Below, piece by piece: positions 8,185-16,304 of a stretch of DNA of 64,000 nucleotides. The first letter of the stretch is position 1; each line of letters starts with the position of its first letter. The stretch comes from an uncultured Bryobacteraceae bacterium (GTDB lineage Bacteria; Acidobacteriota; Terriglobia; Bryobacterales; Bryobacteraceae): the NCBI GenBank assembly GCA_937920635.1, contig CAKZUE010000020.1, positions 62,001-126,000 of the forward strand, written 5' to 3'. The notes beneath the pieces were generated by a model. It ran no database searches, was not told where the DNA came from, and was given only the letters and a program-made list of their open reading frames with translations. The position numbers and the translations under genes are program-made.

Positions 8185-8244
8185 TCCCGAACTTGGTGCA
8201 ATGCAGCCGCGAATGGAATACAATCACATCCATACCGTTCGGGA
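8185..8244 (+). promoter_or_regulatory. Inverted repeat flanking a -10-like box upstream of the FHA gene
   Basis: A perfect 8-base inverted repeat, TCCCGAAC (8185-8192) and GTTCGGGA (8237-8244), surrounds a TACAAT box (8219-8224). Its right arm overlaps the ribosome-binding GGGAGGAG of the next gene. It could be an operator or a leader hairpin that masks the ribosome site. TTGGTG (8193-8198) would be a poor -35 element because the spacer is 20 bases. Confidence 0.35.
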
Positions 8245-8256
8245 GGAGTTCGTGGG

Positions 8257-9201
8257 ATGAGCCTCTATCAGACGCTCTACTTCATGTCCCTGGCAGGCGG
8301 TTTCGCCGGGCTACTCTCCTGGGGCCTCACGGCTCTCCTTTCGGCTACCTTGCTGTCCAGCCGTCCGTCGCTGGCCGATCTCGCCGCCGCCGCCATGCTC
8401 GGTCTGATGATCGGGCTGCTCACCGTGGCCTTCTCCGACAAGTGGTCCGGCAACCGCGTGGTGGCGCGCTACGTCGTGGCGGGCGGCGGGATCGGGCTTG
8501 TGGCGGGCGTGCTCGGCGGCCTGGCGATGATCCCCATCACGGAGAATCTCGGTGACGCTCTGCCGTTCCTGGCGCGCCTGCTGAGCTGGACTCTGGTCGG
8601 CAGCCTGATCGGGCTGGGACTCGGGCTGCGCTGGGTGATGGCCAACAAGATGCGGGTCGTGCACGCCTGTCTGGGCGGTCTGGTGGGCGGCGCGATCGGC
8701 GGCTCGCTGTTTCACGTGCTGGGCAGCCGGATTCCCGACCTGACGCAGGCGTTGGGCTTCGTGCTGGTCGGGGTGGGCATCTGTTTCGGCGTGACGCTGG
8801 CCCCGATCCTGCTGCGCGACGGCGTGCTGAAGTTCGTCTCCAGCGGCGATGCGCGCGCGCAGGCCAAGTTCGGCCGCAGCGGCAAGGAGTGGGAGATCCG
8901 GCAGGGAGACACGCTGCTGATCGGCTCGCAGTCTCTCGACCTGAACAAGACCGCGTTCGCCGTCGGCGTGCAGGTCTTCATTCCCGATGCCGCCATCGCG
9001 CCGCGGCACGCCATCCTGTTCGGCAAGGACGGGCGGTTTTATGTCGCCCGCCATCCCGACATCAACAATCCGCAAGGCCTCGCGCGTTATGTGCTGCGCG
9101 TGCGCGGCCGCACGGTGACCACGTCGCAGGAGCTGCGCGCGGGCGACGACATCCTGGTCGGACGCACCGCCATCAAGTTCCTCACCAAGAAGGAAGGCTG
9201 A
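8257..9201 (+). CDS. Polytopic membrane protein with C-terminal FHA-like domain
   Basis: 314 residues. The first ~190 contain about six Gly/Leu-rich transmembrane helices. The cytoplasmic end (about 195-310) reads like a forkhead-associated domain: an L-L-I-G-S strand, D-A-A-I-A-P-R-H-A-I-L in place of the usual S-R-x-H, N-N-P-Q-G-L with Gly, and a final V-G-R-T-A-I-K-F strand. FHA domains bind phosphothreonine, which points to regulation by the upstream kinase. In known T6SS the kinase-FHA pair controls assembly. Here the FHA protein is itself a membrane protein. Strong GGGAGGAG ribosome site. Confidence 0.72.
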   Translation: MSLYQTLYFMSLAGGFAGLLSWGLTALLSATLLSSRPSLADLAAAAMLGLMIGLLTVAFSDKWSGNRVVARYVVAGGGIGLVAGVLGGLAMIPITENLGDALPFLARLLSWTLVGSLIGLGLGLRWVMANKMRVVHACLGGLVGGAIGGSLFHVLGSRIPDLTQALGFVLVGVGICFGVTLAPILLRDGVLKFVSSGDARAQAKFGRSGKEWEIRQGDTLLIGSQSLDLNKTAFAVGVQVFIPDAAIAPRHAILFGKDGRFYVARHPDINNPQGLARYVLRVRGRTVTTSQELRAGDDILVGRTAIKFLTKKEG

Positions 9202-9221
9202 TGATGCCAGGAGGAGCGCGC

Positions 9222-10697
9222 ATGAAAACCGGCAGCCTTGCTCTCCCGTTGGCGGCGATGCTCGCCATGGCCGCCGCTCCGGCCCGCGGCCAGAATCCCG
9301 GGCTCGATTTCGCCGAACCGCTGAAGCTGGTCTCCTGCGAGCCGGCCTCGACGGTGCCGTGTTTCCGGATGAAGCTGAATCTGGTCGATGGCACGGGCCA
9401 GCCGTACAACGCGCAACTGCCTGCGCCGGACAAGCTGGCTTCGCAGATCACGGTCACCATGGGCGGCCAGCAGATCACGCCGTTTTACGCCACGGCGGCG
9501 GGAGAATCGGTGGCCAAGGTGCGCGGGCGGGCGGCGCTTGTGATCGTGGACATCTCCGGCAGCATGAAGAAGGTCCTGCCCACGGGACAGACGCGCTTCG
9601 AAGCCGCCAAGATGGCCGTCAAGAGCTTCCTCGGCCAGTTTGAAGAGGGCGTCGACCGCGTGGCGGTGGTGCCGTTTGAAAGCCACCTGGTGCAGGAGCG
9701 GATCCGCTCGGCGGTGTTCGCGCGCACGCGTTCGGCCGCCATCGCGCAGGTGGACGCGTTGCCGGAGCCGGAGATGAAGAACAACACGGCATTGTTCTCG
9801 GCGGTGGTGTTCGGCGTCGAGACCCTGCGCGACGCGCTGCCGAAGCTGGAGAAGGAGATGGGCGAATCGCCCGAAGCGATGGTGATCGTCCTGACCGACG
9901 GCAACAACGAGGTGCTGAAGGGCGACGACCTGGGCTTGCTGGCCGGTCCCGCGGGCATGGATGAGGCGTCCCGGTACGCCCGGCAGGCGCCGTTTCCGGT
10001 GATCGCCATCGGCTTCGGCGAGCCGGGCGCGCTCGATGAGGCGGCGCTGCGGCAGATCAGCACGAAATACTACCTGGCGTCGGATTACGAGGGATTGCGG
10101 CGCATTTTCACCTTCACGCGCACGTTCCTGAACAACCGGCTGGCGGCCACGTTTTCGTCGCCGTATCCCGACCGGGCGTCGCTGGCGGGCCAGAACCTCC
10201 CCGTCACGGTCGAACTGAAGCTGCCCAACGGCCAGGTGCTGCGTTCGCCGGAGCTGGTGTGGTCGGCGCCGCAGATGGGCGTGCCCGTTTATGCGGGCAA
10301 GTGCACGCCGGAGGAGATGAAAGCCGTGCTTCAGAATCTGCCGGTAAGCGCTGGGTGGACGTCGATCATCCGGCCGCTGGGCGTGTTCTGCGGGCTGGCA
10401 TTGCTGCTGTTGTTGATGTGGCACTGGCTGCCGCGGCTGGTGTGGCCGGAGCAGTTCATCGGCGTCATGCCAGGCACCGGGGCGGGCCAGGCCAAGTGGG
10501 CTTCGCAGACGAGGATTGTCAACGGCGTCATCGCGGGGCGTCCCGCGCCTCCGGGCTTCCAGAAAGGGCCCGGAGGCGTGGCCATGCCTCCGCGCAGCGT
10601 CGGAGACGCCACGGTTGTCAATCCGCAGGCCCATCGCGATTTTTCCCAGACAAGGCTCGGCAACCGGCAGGGGCCGGGCCCCAGGGAGCCGTTCTAG
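9222..10697 (+). CDS. Exported von Willebrand factor A (vWA) membrane protein
   Basis: 491 residues from the ATG at 9222, chosen because GGAGGAG lies 7 bases upstream and a clean signal peptide (LALPLAAMLAMAAAPARG) follows. ATGs at 9201 and 9204 are possible but badly spaced. The vWA domain (about 104-300) has the metal-ion site D110-x-S-x-S114 and the later T-D-G-N-N motif. A C-terminal transmembrane helix (PLGVFCGLALLLLLMW) is followed by a ~95-residue Pro/Gly-rich cytoplasmic tail. The tail ends in sequences that could be phosphorylated. vWA domains mediate protein contacts; PpkA-type T6SS kinases also carry one. It lies 75 bases before tssB. Confidence 0.8.
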   Translation: MKTGSLALPLAAMLAMAAAPARGQNPGLDFAEPLKLVSCEPASTVPCFRMKLNLVDGTGQPYNAQLPAPDKLASQITVTMGGQQITPFYATAAGESVAKVRGRAALVIVDISGSMKKVLPTGQTRFEAAKMAVKSFLGQFEEGVDRVAVVPFESHLVQERIRSAVFARTRSAAIAQVDALPEPEMKNNTALFSAVVFGVETLRDALPKLEKEMGESPEAMVIVLTDGNNEVLKGDDLGLLAGPAGMDEASRYARQAPFPVIAIGFGEPGALDEAALRQISTKYYLASDYEGLRRIFTFTRTFLNNRLAATFSSPYPDRASLAGQNLPVTVELKLPNGQVLRSPELVWSAPQMGVPVYAGKCTPEEMKAVLQNLPVSAGWTSIIRPLGVFCGLALLLLLMWHWLPRLVWPEQFIGVMPGTGAGQAKWASQTRIVNGVIAGRPAPPGFQKGPGGVAMPPRSVGDATVVNPQAHRDFSQTRLGNRQGPGPREPF

Positions 10698-10772
10698 ACG
10701 GCGGTCTCGCGCCGCTGTCCGGGTTGTTGTTCGAGTGACGACTGACTGGAACCCCAGAGAGGAGACCATCTC

Positions 10773-11279
10773 ATGCCGCTAGTCAAGGTAATTCGCAAGG
10801 GGGTCACGCCCTCGGTGCGAAAGGTGCCCACGTCGACGGCCGCCGTCATGCTGCCCATGACCCTGAACCGGGTGGGCAAGGAGGCGGCCTCGGAAAACGA
10901 GGAACTCGTCAAGGTCGAGGACCTCAATGACGCGTTCGCCAAGTTCAAGCCGGAGCTGAACTTCAAGGCCACGGCGGGGCCTGAGGAGACCGAATTCCGC
11001 GCCGAATTCAAGTTCCGTTCGATGAAGGATTTCGACCCGGAGAACCTGCAAAAGAAGCAGGAATTCCGCGACGAGGAAGGCAATGTCACTTACGCCCGCA
11101 ACGACATCGCCGACCTCAAGGCCAACATCGACCTGCTGTACCGCCTGAAGGACCGCTGGAAGCTGCCCGCCGTGCGCCGCGCCTGGAACAGCGAGGAGCA
11201 GCGGGGAGAGATCATCCGCGCATTGGGCCGCCTGCGCGCGGAGTTGCAGAAGGTGGCCGGAAAGGGAGGGGCTGAATAA
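10773..11279 (+). CDS. tssB: T6SS sheath small subunit TssB
   Basis: 168 residues, the usual size for TssB/VipA/IglA. The C-terminal half has the family pattern of a sheath-forming segment followed by a long helix: F-R-A-E-F-K-F-R-S-M-K-D-F-D-P-E-N, then L-K-A-N-I-D-L-L-Y-R-L-K-D and W-K-L-P-A-V-R-R-A. It is immediately followed by tssC with no gap. TssB and TssC form the contractile sheath around the Hcp tube. GAGAGGAG precedes the start. Confidence 0.88.
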   Translation: MPLVKVIRKGVTPSVRKVPTSTAAVMLPMTLNRVGKEAASENEELVKVEDLNDAFAKFKPELNFKATAGPEETEFRAEFKFRSMKDFDPENLQKKQEFRDEEGNVTYARNDIADLKANIDLLYRLKDRWKLPAVRRAWNSEEQRGEIIRALGRLRAELQKVAGKGGAE

Positions 11280-12614
11280 ATGGCTGAATTGGTTGAAACC
11301 CGCACAACGGCCGAGATTCTCGGCGAGAGCGTCGCAAAGGAACTGTTGCAGGAGATCTTTTCCGACCTCCACCCGGGCTTCATGGACGAATCGCGCACGA
11401 TCTCGTCCATCTTCACGCCGCAGTCGGCCACGGATTTCCTGAAGCAGCTGATGGACCTCGAGACCCTGCTGTCGGTCGAGGACACCTACGAGCAGACGGT
11501 GAAGAAGCTTCAGGAGCAGATCGACAAGGCGGAGGCGATCCGCGACGAGCTGCTGGAGAAGCTGTTCGCCCAGATCCGCCCCATCGAGCGCAGCTACCGC
11601 CAGATCCAGCTCTTCTTCGAGAACTCGAAGGTGATGGACGGCAAGGTGCGGAAGCCGGTCGAGCTGTACGTGCTCAACGCCGACGCCAAGGCGATGAAGG
11701 ACGTCTTTTCAATGAACATCGCCGCGGTGGAGAATTTCGTCCGCAAGCGGAACGACAACTTCAATTTCCGTGACGACATCTGCAATCTCGTCGTGCCAGG
11801 CATGATCCCGCAGCCGGTGCGCGAGAAGTTCGAAGACATCGCCAACATGTGGGGCATGCTGCTGATCACGGATGTCGACGACGAGAAGTCGTTCCGGAAT
11901 CTGGAGCGGAACTTCCTGCCGGGCGGCAAGTACGAATTCATGAAGCGGCCCGAAGACCGCGCCGCCGCGGACGTGGTCTGCTCCGGCTACCTGATGGCCC
12001 GGCAGAAGCACTGGTTCGAGAAGACCGTGGAAGGCGGCGACGACCTGTACGTGCCTCCTTCCCTCGTCTTTGCCGGCGCCGTGGCGCGCGCCGACGATGG
12101 CCAGGGCATGGCGCAGGGGCCCATCGGCTCGCGGTTCGGCCAGATCGTCGGCGCCGAGAAGGTGCGCTTCGAGCCGCTGATCGGCGAGATGGAGCACCTC
12201 TCGATGGAGCGGCAGCTCATCCCCATCATCCGCGACGCCGACAACCACCTGTGCTTCTTCGGCTGCCGCACGCAGGCCGAAGATCCCAACGGCGTGCTGA
12301 AATTCTTCACGAGCTACCGCATTCTGCGCTATCTGGAGCGCTGCTGCCGGCACTACCTGTTGCAGGTGGCCGGACAGGTGCTGACGCGCGACTTCATGGA
12401 AGAGAGCATCGAAAAGCCACTCAAGCGGCTCCTGGACGAGCAGGTCGAACAGGGCACCATTCTCGGCTACGACCTGTTCGTCGACAAGGACTCGAACAAG
12501 CGGATGCAGGGCATCTGCGACATCAGCCTCAACGTCATGCCCACCGGCCCGGCCGAGACCTTCGTGCTGAAGATCGACACGCCGGAATTCGCCAAGGGCG
12601 AGCAGAAGCAGTGA
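11280..12614 (+). CDS. tssC: T6SS sheath large subunit TssC
   Basis: 444 residues, close to TssC/VipB length. It is placed directly after tssB, as in T6SS loci. Visible features fit a sheath protein: P-P-S-L-V-F-A-G-A-V-A-R, G-P-I-G-S-R-F-G, an R-I-L-R-Y-L-E-R-C-C-R-H-Y helix, and a C-terminal strand pair with F-V-L-K-I-D-T-P-E. The N-terminal ~120 residues have a coiled-coil-like stretch (V-K-K-L-Q-E-Q-I-D-K-A-E) that I do not associate with proteobacterial TssC. So it is a divergent member, closer in feel to non-proteobacterial T6SS. Confidence 0.82.
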   Translation: MAELVETRTTAEILGESVAKELLQEIFSDLHPGFMDESRTISSIFTPQSATDFLKQLMDLETLLSVEDTYEQTVKKLQEQIDKAEAIRDELLEKLFAQIRPIERSYRQIQLFFENSKVMDGKVRKPVELYVLNADAKAMKDVFSMNIAAVENFVRKRNDNFNFRDDICNLVVPGMIPQPVREKFEDIANMWGMLLITDVDDEKSFRNLERNFLPGGKYEFMKRPEDRAAADVVCSGYLMARQKHWFEKTVEGGDDLYVPPSLVFAGAVARADDGQGMAQGPIGSRFGQIVGAEKVRFEPLIGEMEHLSMERQLIPIIRDADNHLCFFGCRTQAEDPNGVLKFFTSYRILRYLERCCRHYLLQVAGQVLTRDFMEESIEKPLKRLLDEQVEQGTILGYDLFVDKDSNKRMQGICDISLNVMPTGPAETFVLKIDTPEFAKGEQKQ

Positions 12615-12646
12615 CCGGTTTCCGTAATTAGGGTGGAGTGAATCGG

Positions 12647-13144
12647 GTGAGCGACGGACGCGAACACTGGGCCGGTTCGGCCGCCAAAGCCCACGAGAAA
12701 ACGGGCGGCAACGTTCCGGCGGGCAAGATGCCCCTGCCCGCCGGAGGCGACGCCGCCCGCAAGGCGGAGACCGAAGGCGACCTCATTAACGAGGCGCACG
12801 GCGTCCGCACCGTGCCGCGTGGCGAATACCGCCGATCCATGCAACTGAACCTGCCGCGCGCCGTGGGCGCGAGGATGGTTGAGCCGGCCGCGCCACCGCC
12901 CGATCTTTCGCAACGGAAAGCATCCGATTACCTTCCGCCCGCATTGAAAGCGCAGTTGATCGCCGAGGGGAAGCTGGCCGCGGAAGAGGCCGCGGCAGCT
13001 CCCCCGGGCGCCGGCCGCGCAGTCGAAACGGCTTCAGCCGGCGGCGCCGCTCCGCAGGCCGGGGCTTCTCCCGCGCCCGCCGCGCCGCCGTCCCTGGCCA
13101 GACGGATTTTTGGGAAACTGTTTGGCCTGTTCGGAAAAGAGTAA
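12647..13144 (+). CDS. Small Pro/Ala-rich hypothetical protein in the T6SS operon
   Basis: 165 residues from the GTG at 12647, spaced 9 bases from GGTGGAG; another GTG at 12638 is in frame but too close. The protein is low in order: polar N-terminus, a short predicted helix near 100-115 (L-K-A-Q-L-I-A-E-G-K-L-A-A-E-E-A), an Ala/Pro/Gly-rich stretch, and an amphipathic end L-A-R-R-I-F-G-K-L-F-G-L-F-G-K-E that could touch a membrane. No family recognised. Its position between tssC and hcp suggests a tube or sheath accessory. Confidence 0.65.
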   Translation: MSDGREHWAGSAAKAHEKTGGNVPAGKMPLPAGGDAARKAETEGDLINEAHGVRTVPRGEYRRSMQLNLPRAVGARMVEPAAPPPDLSQRKASDYLPPALKAQLIAEGKLAAEEAAAAPPGAGRAVETASAGGAAPQAGASPAPAAPPSLARRIFGKLFGLFGKE

Positions 13145-13162
13145 AGAAGGAGGAAGAGATTC

Positions 13163-13645
13163 ATGGCCGCTTCGCCGTACCGGTGCACCGTCACCATCGA
13201 CGGAACCAAGTTCGACGCCGTGTCCACGTCCGTGCGTTTCCACACGGACAAGGACCGCACGGGGATGCCCCAGATGGGGAGCCTGAACACGAAAATCCGC
13301 GTCATCGCCGACTTTCACGATGACAAGAACCTGCCGTTTTCGGCGCTGAAGAAGTTCTTCGATCTGGCCAACGTTGTCACGCGGGAAAAGATCAAGGACA
13401 TCAAGCTCGAGTACTGGAAGGACGACAGCCACGAGGACGCTCTCGTCAGCTTCGGCTTCAAGGGCTGGATCAGCCGCTTTGAAACCTCCAACCCGCATCC
13501 GCTGGGCCTTGCCGGACTGCGCACCGACGAGGACTTCGCCAACAACCCCGCCACGGCCTATCCGAGCCTGAACCACGTCCTGGTGCTCGACCTCGAGCCC
13601 ACGCTGAACCAGGAGAAGTTCAAGGACATCAAGATCAGCAAGTGA
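13163..13645 (+). CDS. hcp: Hcp/TssD-like T6SS tube protein, copy 1
   Basis: 160 residues, matching Hcp size. It opens Y-R-C-T-V-T-I-D-G-T-K-F-D-A and contains F-H-D-D-K-N-L-P, K-F-F-D-L-A-N-V-V-T, and I-K-L-E-Y-W-K-D-D-S-H-E-D. That is a beta-barrel layout like TssD proteins of non-proteobacterial T6SS. A very similar gene follows 33 bases later. Copy 1 has an insert around 120-137 (G-L-R-T-D-E-D-F-A-N-N-P) that copy 2 lacks. Strong AAGGAGG ribosome site, consistent with a highly made tube subunit. Confidence 0.8.
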   Translation: MAASPYRCTVTIDGTKFDAVSTSVRFHTDKDRTGMPQMGSLNTKIRVIADFHDDKNLPFSALKKFFDLANVVTREKIKDIKLEYWKDDSHEDALVSFGFKGWISRFETSNPHPLGLAGLRTDEDFANNPATAYPSLNHVLVLDLEPTLNQEKFKDIKISK

Positions 13646-13678
13646 TGGGCCTGACAGAGGAATGAAGGAGGAATAGCC

Positions 13679-14116
13679 ATGCCGAATCCCTACCGCAGCA
13701 CCGTCACCATCGACGGAACCAAGTTCGAAGCCGTCAGCACCCAGGTCGTCTTCACGACCGACAAGGACAAGGCCGGCATGCCCGAGATGGGCAGCCTGAA
13801 GACGCGCATCCGCGTGTGGGCCGATTTCCACGACGACAAGAACCTGCCGTACTCGAGCCTTCAGAAGTTCTTCGATCTGGCCAACGTCGTCACCCGCGAC
13901 AAGATCAAGGACATCAAGATCGAGTTCTGGAAGGACGACAGCCACGAGGACGCCCTCTGCTGCTACAAGTTCAAGGGCTGGATCTCGAACTACGAGGTCT
14001 CCAACCCGCCGCTGGAGATGGCCGGCTCGGCCGAAGGGCTCAACCACATGATCGTGCTGGATCTCGAGCCCGTCATGAACCAGCAGAACTTCCAGGAGAT
14101 CACCTTCAGCACCTAG
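13679..14116 (+). CDS. hcp: Hcp/TssD-like T6SS tube protein, copy 2
   Basis: 145 residues, a clear tandem paralogue of the preceding gene over its whole length (shared T-V-T-I-D-G-T-K-F, F-H-D-D-K-N-L-P, K-F-F-D-L-A-N-V-V-T-R, W-K-D-D-S-H-E-D-A). Strong GAAGGAGG site 7-9 bases before the ATG. Two Hcp types may form mixed tubes or carry different cargo. Differences lie mainly in the loop that copy 1 has extended. Confidence 0.8.
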   Translation: MPNPYRSTVTIDGTKFEAVSTQVVFTTDKDKAGMPEMGSLKTRIRVWADFHDDKNLPYSSLQKFFDLANVVTRDKIKDIKIEFWKDDSHEDALCCYKFKGWISNYEVSNPPLEMAGSAEGLNHMIVLDLEPVMNQQNFQEITFST

Positions 14117-14185
14117 GCCGGCTGCCCCGGCTTCCTGGCGGGCCGCGCGGCAGTTGGCGCGGCCCGTGCCGGGCTTGCCCCTGGA

Positions 14186-14202
14186 AAGGAGAAGGCGCCA
14201 TT
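14186..14202 (+). promoter_or_regulatory. Ribosome site and probable ATT start of tssE
   Basis: AAAGGAG (14186-14192) is followed after 7 bases by ATT (14200-14202), in frame with TssE. No ATG, GTG or TTG occurs in this frame between the previous gene's stop (14116) and the ATG at 14287. That ATG is too late because it would remove the first beta strand of the gp25 fold. ATT starts are rare in bacteria (E. coli infC and pcnB are known cases). Confidence 0.55.
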
Positions 14203-14556
14203 CCATTCATCGCGTTCCCTCTCCGGCTCGACAACGGCTTCCTGCGCCGGACCGATGAGGCCGAAGCCGTTCTCCGGTTCATCGAGATGATGGCCCGCAC
14301 GCCCGGCGGAAGCTGGGCGGGATGCCCGTCGTTCGGGGTGCGCCATTTTTTCGAGAACATGCGAATGCGCCCGGAAGGCTTGCGGCAGGCGGAGAAGGCG
14401 ATCAACGACACGCTGGCCGATCTGGGCATCAGGCACTACCGTCTCAAGTCGATTCAGAAAGAGCCGGGCCCCAATCCGGATGTGGATGTGTACTCGGTGA
14501 CGCTCATCTCCACCGATGATCCCTCGATGTCCTGGACAGCCCGGCTGAGTGATTGA
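14200..14556 (+). CDS. tssE: T6SS baseplate subunit TssE (gp25-like), apparent ATT start
   Basis: 118 residues, normal for gp25-like TssE (about 110-150). The fold's signature is seen: an F-P-L-R-L-D strand, a helix A-V-L-R-F-I-E-M-M, then P-S-F-G-V-R-H-F-F-E-N (the gp25 P-x-F-G-x-x-x-x family motif), a helix, and final strands V-D-V-Y-S-V-T-L. TssE is part of the baseplate wedge that starts sheath assembly. The start is assigned to ATT because that is where the ribosome site and family length agree. It stops just where the TssF frame begins. Confidence 0.78.
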   Translation: MPFIAFPLRLDNGFLRRTDEAEAVLRFIEMMARTPGGSWAGCPSFGVRHFFENMRMRPEGLRQAEKAINDTLADLGIRHYRLKSIQKEPGPNPDVDVYSVTLISTDDPSMSWTARLSD

Positions 14557-14603
14557 ACCCGCACGCGAGGCTCGAAAATCGAGAAGGGTTGAACCGGACT
14601 CCG

Positions 14604-16304
14604 ATGCCATACCAGCGCGCCACGGCGATCGAAATCGACAGCAAGATGCGGGAGGATTTCCGCAAGCGCCTCAAGGAGTACGGCGTCAGCGCGGAAACCA
14701 CCGACCCGGTTCTGGCCGTCCTGTTCCGCACGTTCGCCCAGCAACTGGAGAATCTGTACAGCGACACGGGGCGCATCCGGCTGGCGCTGCTGGACGAACT
14801 CATCGCCGGACTCGGCATCGAGCCGCGCAAGGCGCGCCCGGCGCAGGCGGTGGTCCGCATTCACGGCGCTTCCGCGCCCGTCCACATCGACGCCGGCGCC
14901 GTGCTGCGCAGCCAGTCGCCCACGGGCGAACGGTTCAACTTCAGCACCGACGCGCCCGTCACGGTGTCGGGGGCGCAGATCGTGTTCGGCGCCGCATACG
15001 AAAAGAACCAGCTCCGCGTCCTGCCGGGCGTCGAGATGCCGGAGAACTTCCTCGCCGCGCGCCCCGCCCTGGATCCCGTCAAGGTGAACCTCGGCCCCAA
15101 TCCGGCCCTGTTTCTCGCCATCCAGCCGGACCCGAAGGAGCACCTCAGCGGGCACAGCGTCTATTTCGATCTCACCCCCGACGCGCGCCCGGTGCAGGAA
15201 GCCCTGGCCAGCGAGACGTGGTGTTTCGCCGGACCGCAGGGCGAGTTCTCCGCGCCCGGCATTCTGCGGCCGCGGCCGGCCAACGCGGGACTGCGGCGCC
15301 TGGAGTGGCTGGTGCGCGCCGCGCCCGGCTCCGCTTCCGACGAGCTCCAGGACAAGACACCGCTGCTGCCGCCGGGCTTCTATGCGGGCCGCGTGTTTCT
15401 GTTGCCGGCGATTCCGCCGGAAAGGCAGGCGCTCTGCACCGTGCCGCGCGGGCTGGAGCCGCCGCTCGGGCGCATCTTCGGCCGGGAAGCCCAGCACCTG
15501 TTCTCGCAGCCCCGCGCCTGGCTGAAGATCACGTTCCCGCGCGACATCCCGCCGCTGCACACGGCCATCGGCGGCATCTTCCTGCATGCCATCACGGCCT
15601 CCAACGTGGAGTGCTTCAACCAGACAATCGTTTTTGACAAGCACGGCACGGCCATTCCCATCAGCCGCGAGGGCGGCACCGACTGGCAGCTGGTCTCGCC
15701 GCTGTCCATCATCGGCGAAAACGACACGCCGTATCTGGACGAGATGGCGCCGTCCACCGATCCCAACGTTGGCCGGTATGCGATCCGCAGCGGCCGCATC
15801 GAAATCACTCCGGCGCGCTGGCCCGACGGGCGGCCGCAATCGCAGGTGAACGTGCGCGTCTGGATCAGCGCCGGCGGGGCGGCCAACCAGGTCGGCCCCG
15901 GCATGATCACCTCGATTGAATTGAAGGGCGCGGGCTCCTCGCTGCGCGTCCTGAATCCGACCTCGGCGGCGGGCGGCACCAGCAGCGAGTCCTTCGCCAC
16001 GGCGCAGGAGCGCTTCTCGGCGGCTTTGCTCTCGCGCGACCGCGTGGTCACGCGCGCCGACCTGCTCGCCGTCGTGCGCGCTTTCGACCGCCGCATCCGC
16101 GAGGCGCGCATCGCCTCCGCGGTGGAGCGCGTCGGCGGCGCGCTGCGCCGCGTTGAGCGGGTCACGGTCTCGCTCGACCGCGAGGACTTCACGGACCCGG
16201 ATCTCGAAGCTTCTTACCTGCGCGACGAGCTGCAATCGCTGCTGGCCTCGCGCTTCCTGCACGACATCGACCTGAGCGTCCGCACGGAGTGGGTGGAGCC
16301 ATGA
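14604..16304 (+). CDS. tssF: T6SS baseplate subunit TssF
   Basis: 566 residues from the ATG at 14604 (583 from a TTG at 14553 that overlaps the tssE stop; either is possible). N-terminal helices with D-P-V-L-A-V-L-F-R-T-F-A-Q-Q-L-E and L-L-D-E-L-I-A-G-L-G-I fit the TssF/VasA N-terminus. A central beta-rich part and a C-terminal V-V-T-R-A-D-L-L-A-V-V-R-A-F segment fit baseplate wedge proteins. Size and order (tssE-tssF-tssG) are standard. TssF with TssG and TssE makes the wedge bound by TssK. Stop overlaps the tssG start (ATGA). Confidence 0.8.
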   Translation: MPYQRATAIEIDSKMREDFRKRLKEYGVSAETTDPVLAVLFRTFAQQLENLYSDTGRIRLALLDELIAGLGIEPRKARPAQAVVRIHGASAPVHIDAGAVLRSQSPTGERFNFSTDAPVTVSGAQIVFGAAYEKNQLRVLPGVEMPENFLAARPALDPVKVNLGPNPALFLAIQPDPKEHLSGHSVYFDLTPDARPVQEALASETWCFAGPQGEFSAPGILRPRPANAGLRRLEWLVRAAPGSASDELQDKTPLLPPGFYAGRVFLLPAIPPERQALCTVPRGLEPPLGRIFGREAQHLFSQPRAWLKITFPRDIPPLHTAIGGIFLHAITASNVECFNQTIVFDKHGTAIPISREGGTDWQLVSPLSIIGENDTPYLDEMAPSTDPNVGRYAIRSGRIEITPARWPDGRPQSQVNVRVWISAGGAANQVGPGMITSIELKGAGSSLRVLNPTSAAGGTSSESFATAQERFSAALLSRDRVVTRADLLAVVRAFDRRIREARIASAVERVGGALRRVERVTVSLDREDFTDPDLEASYLRDELQSLLASRFLHDIDLSVRTEWVEP

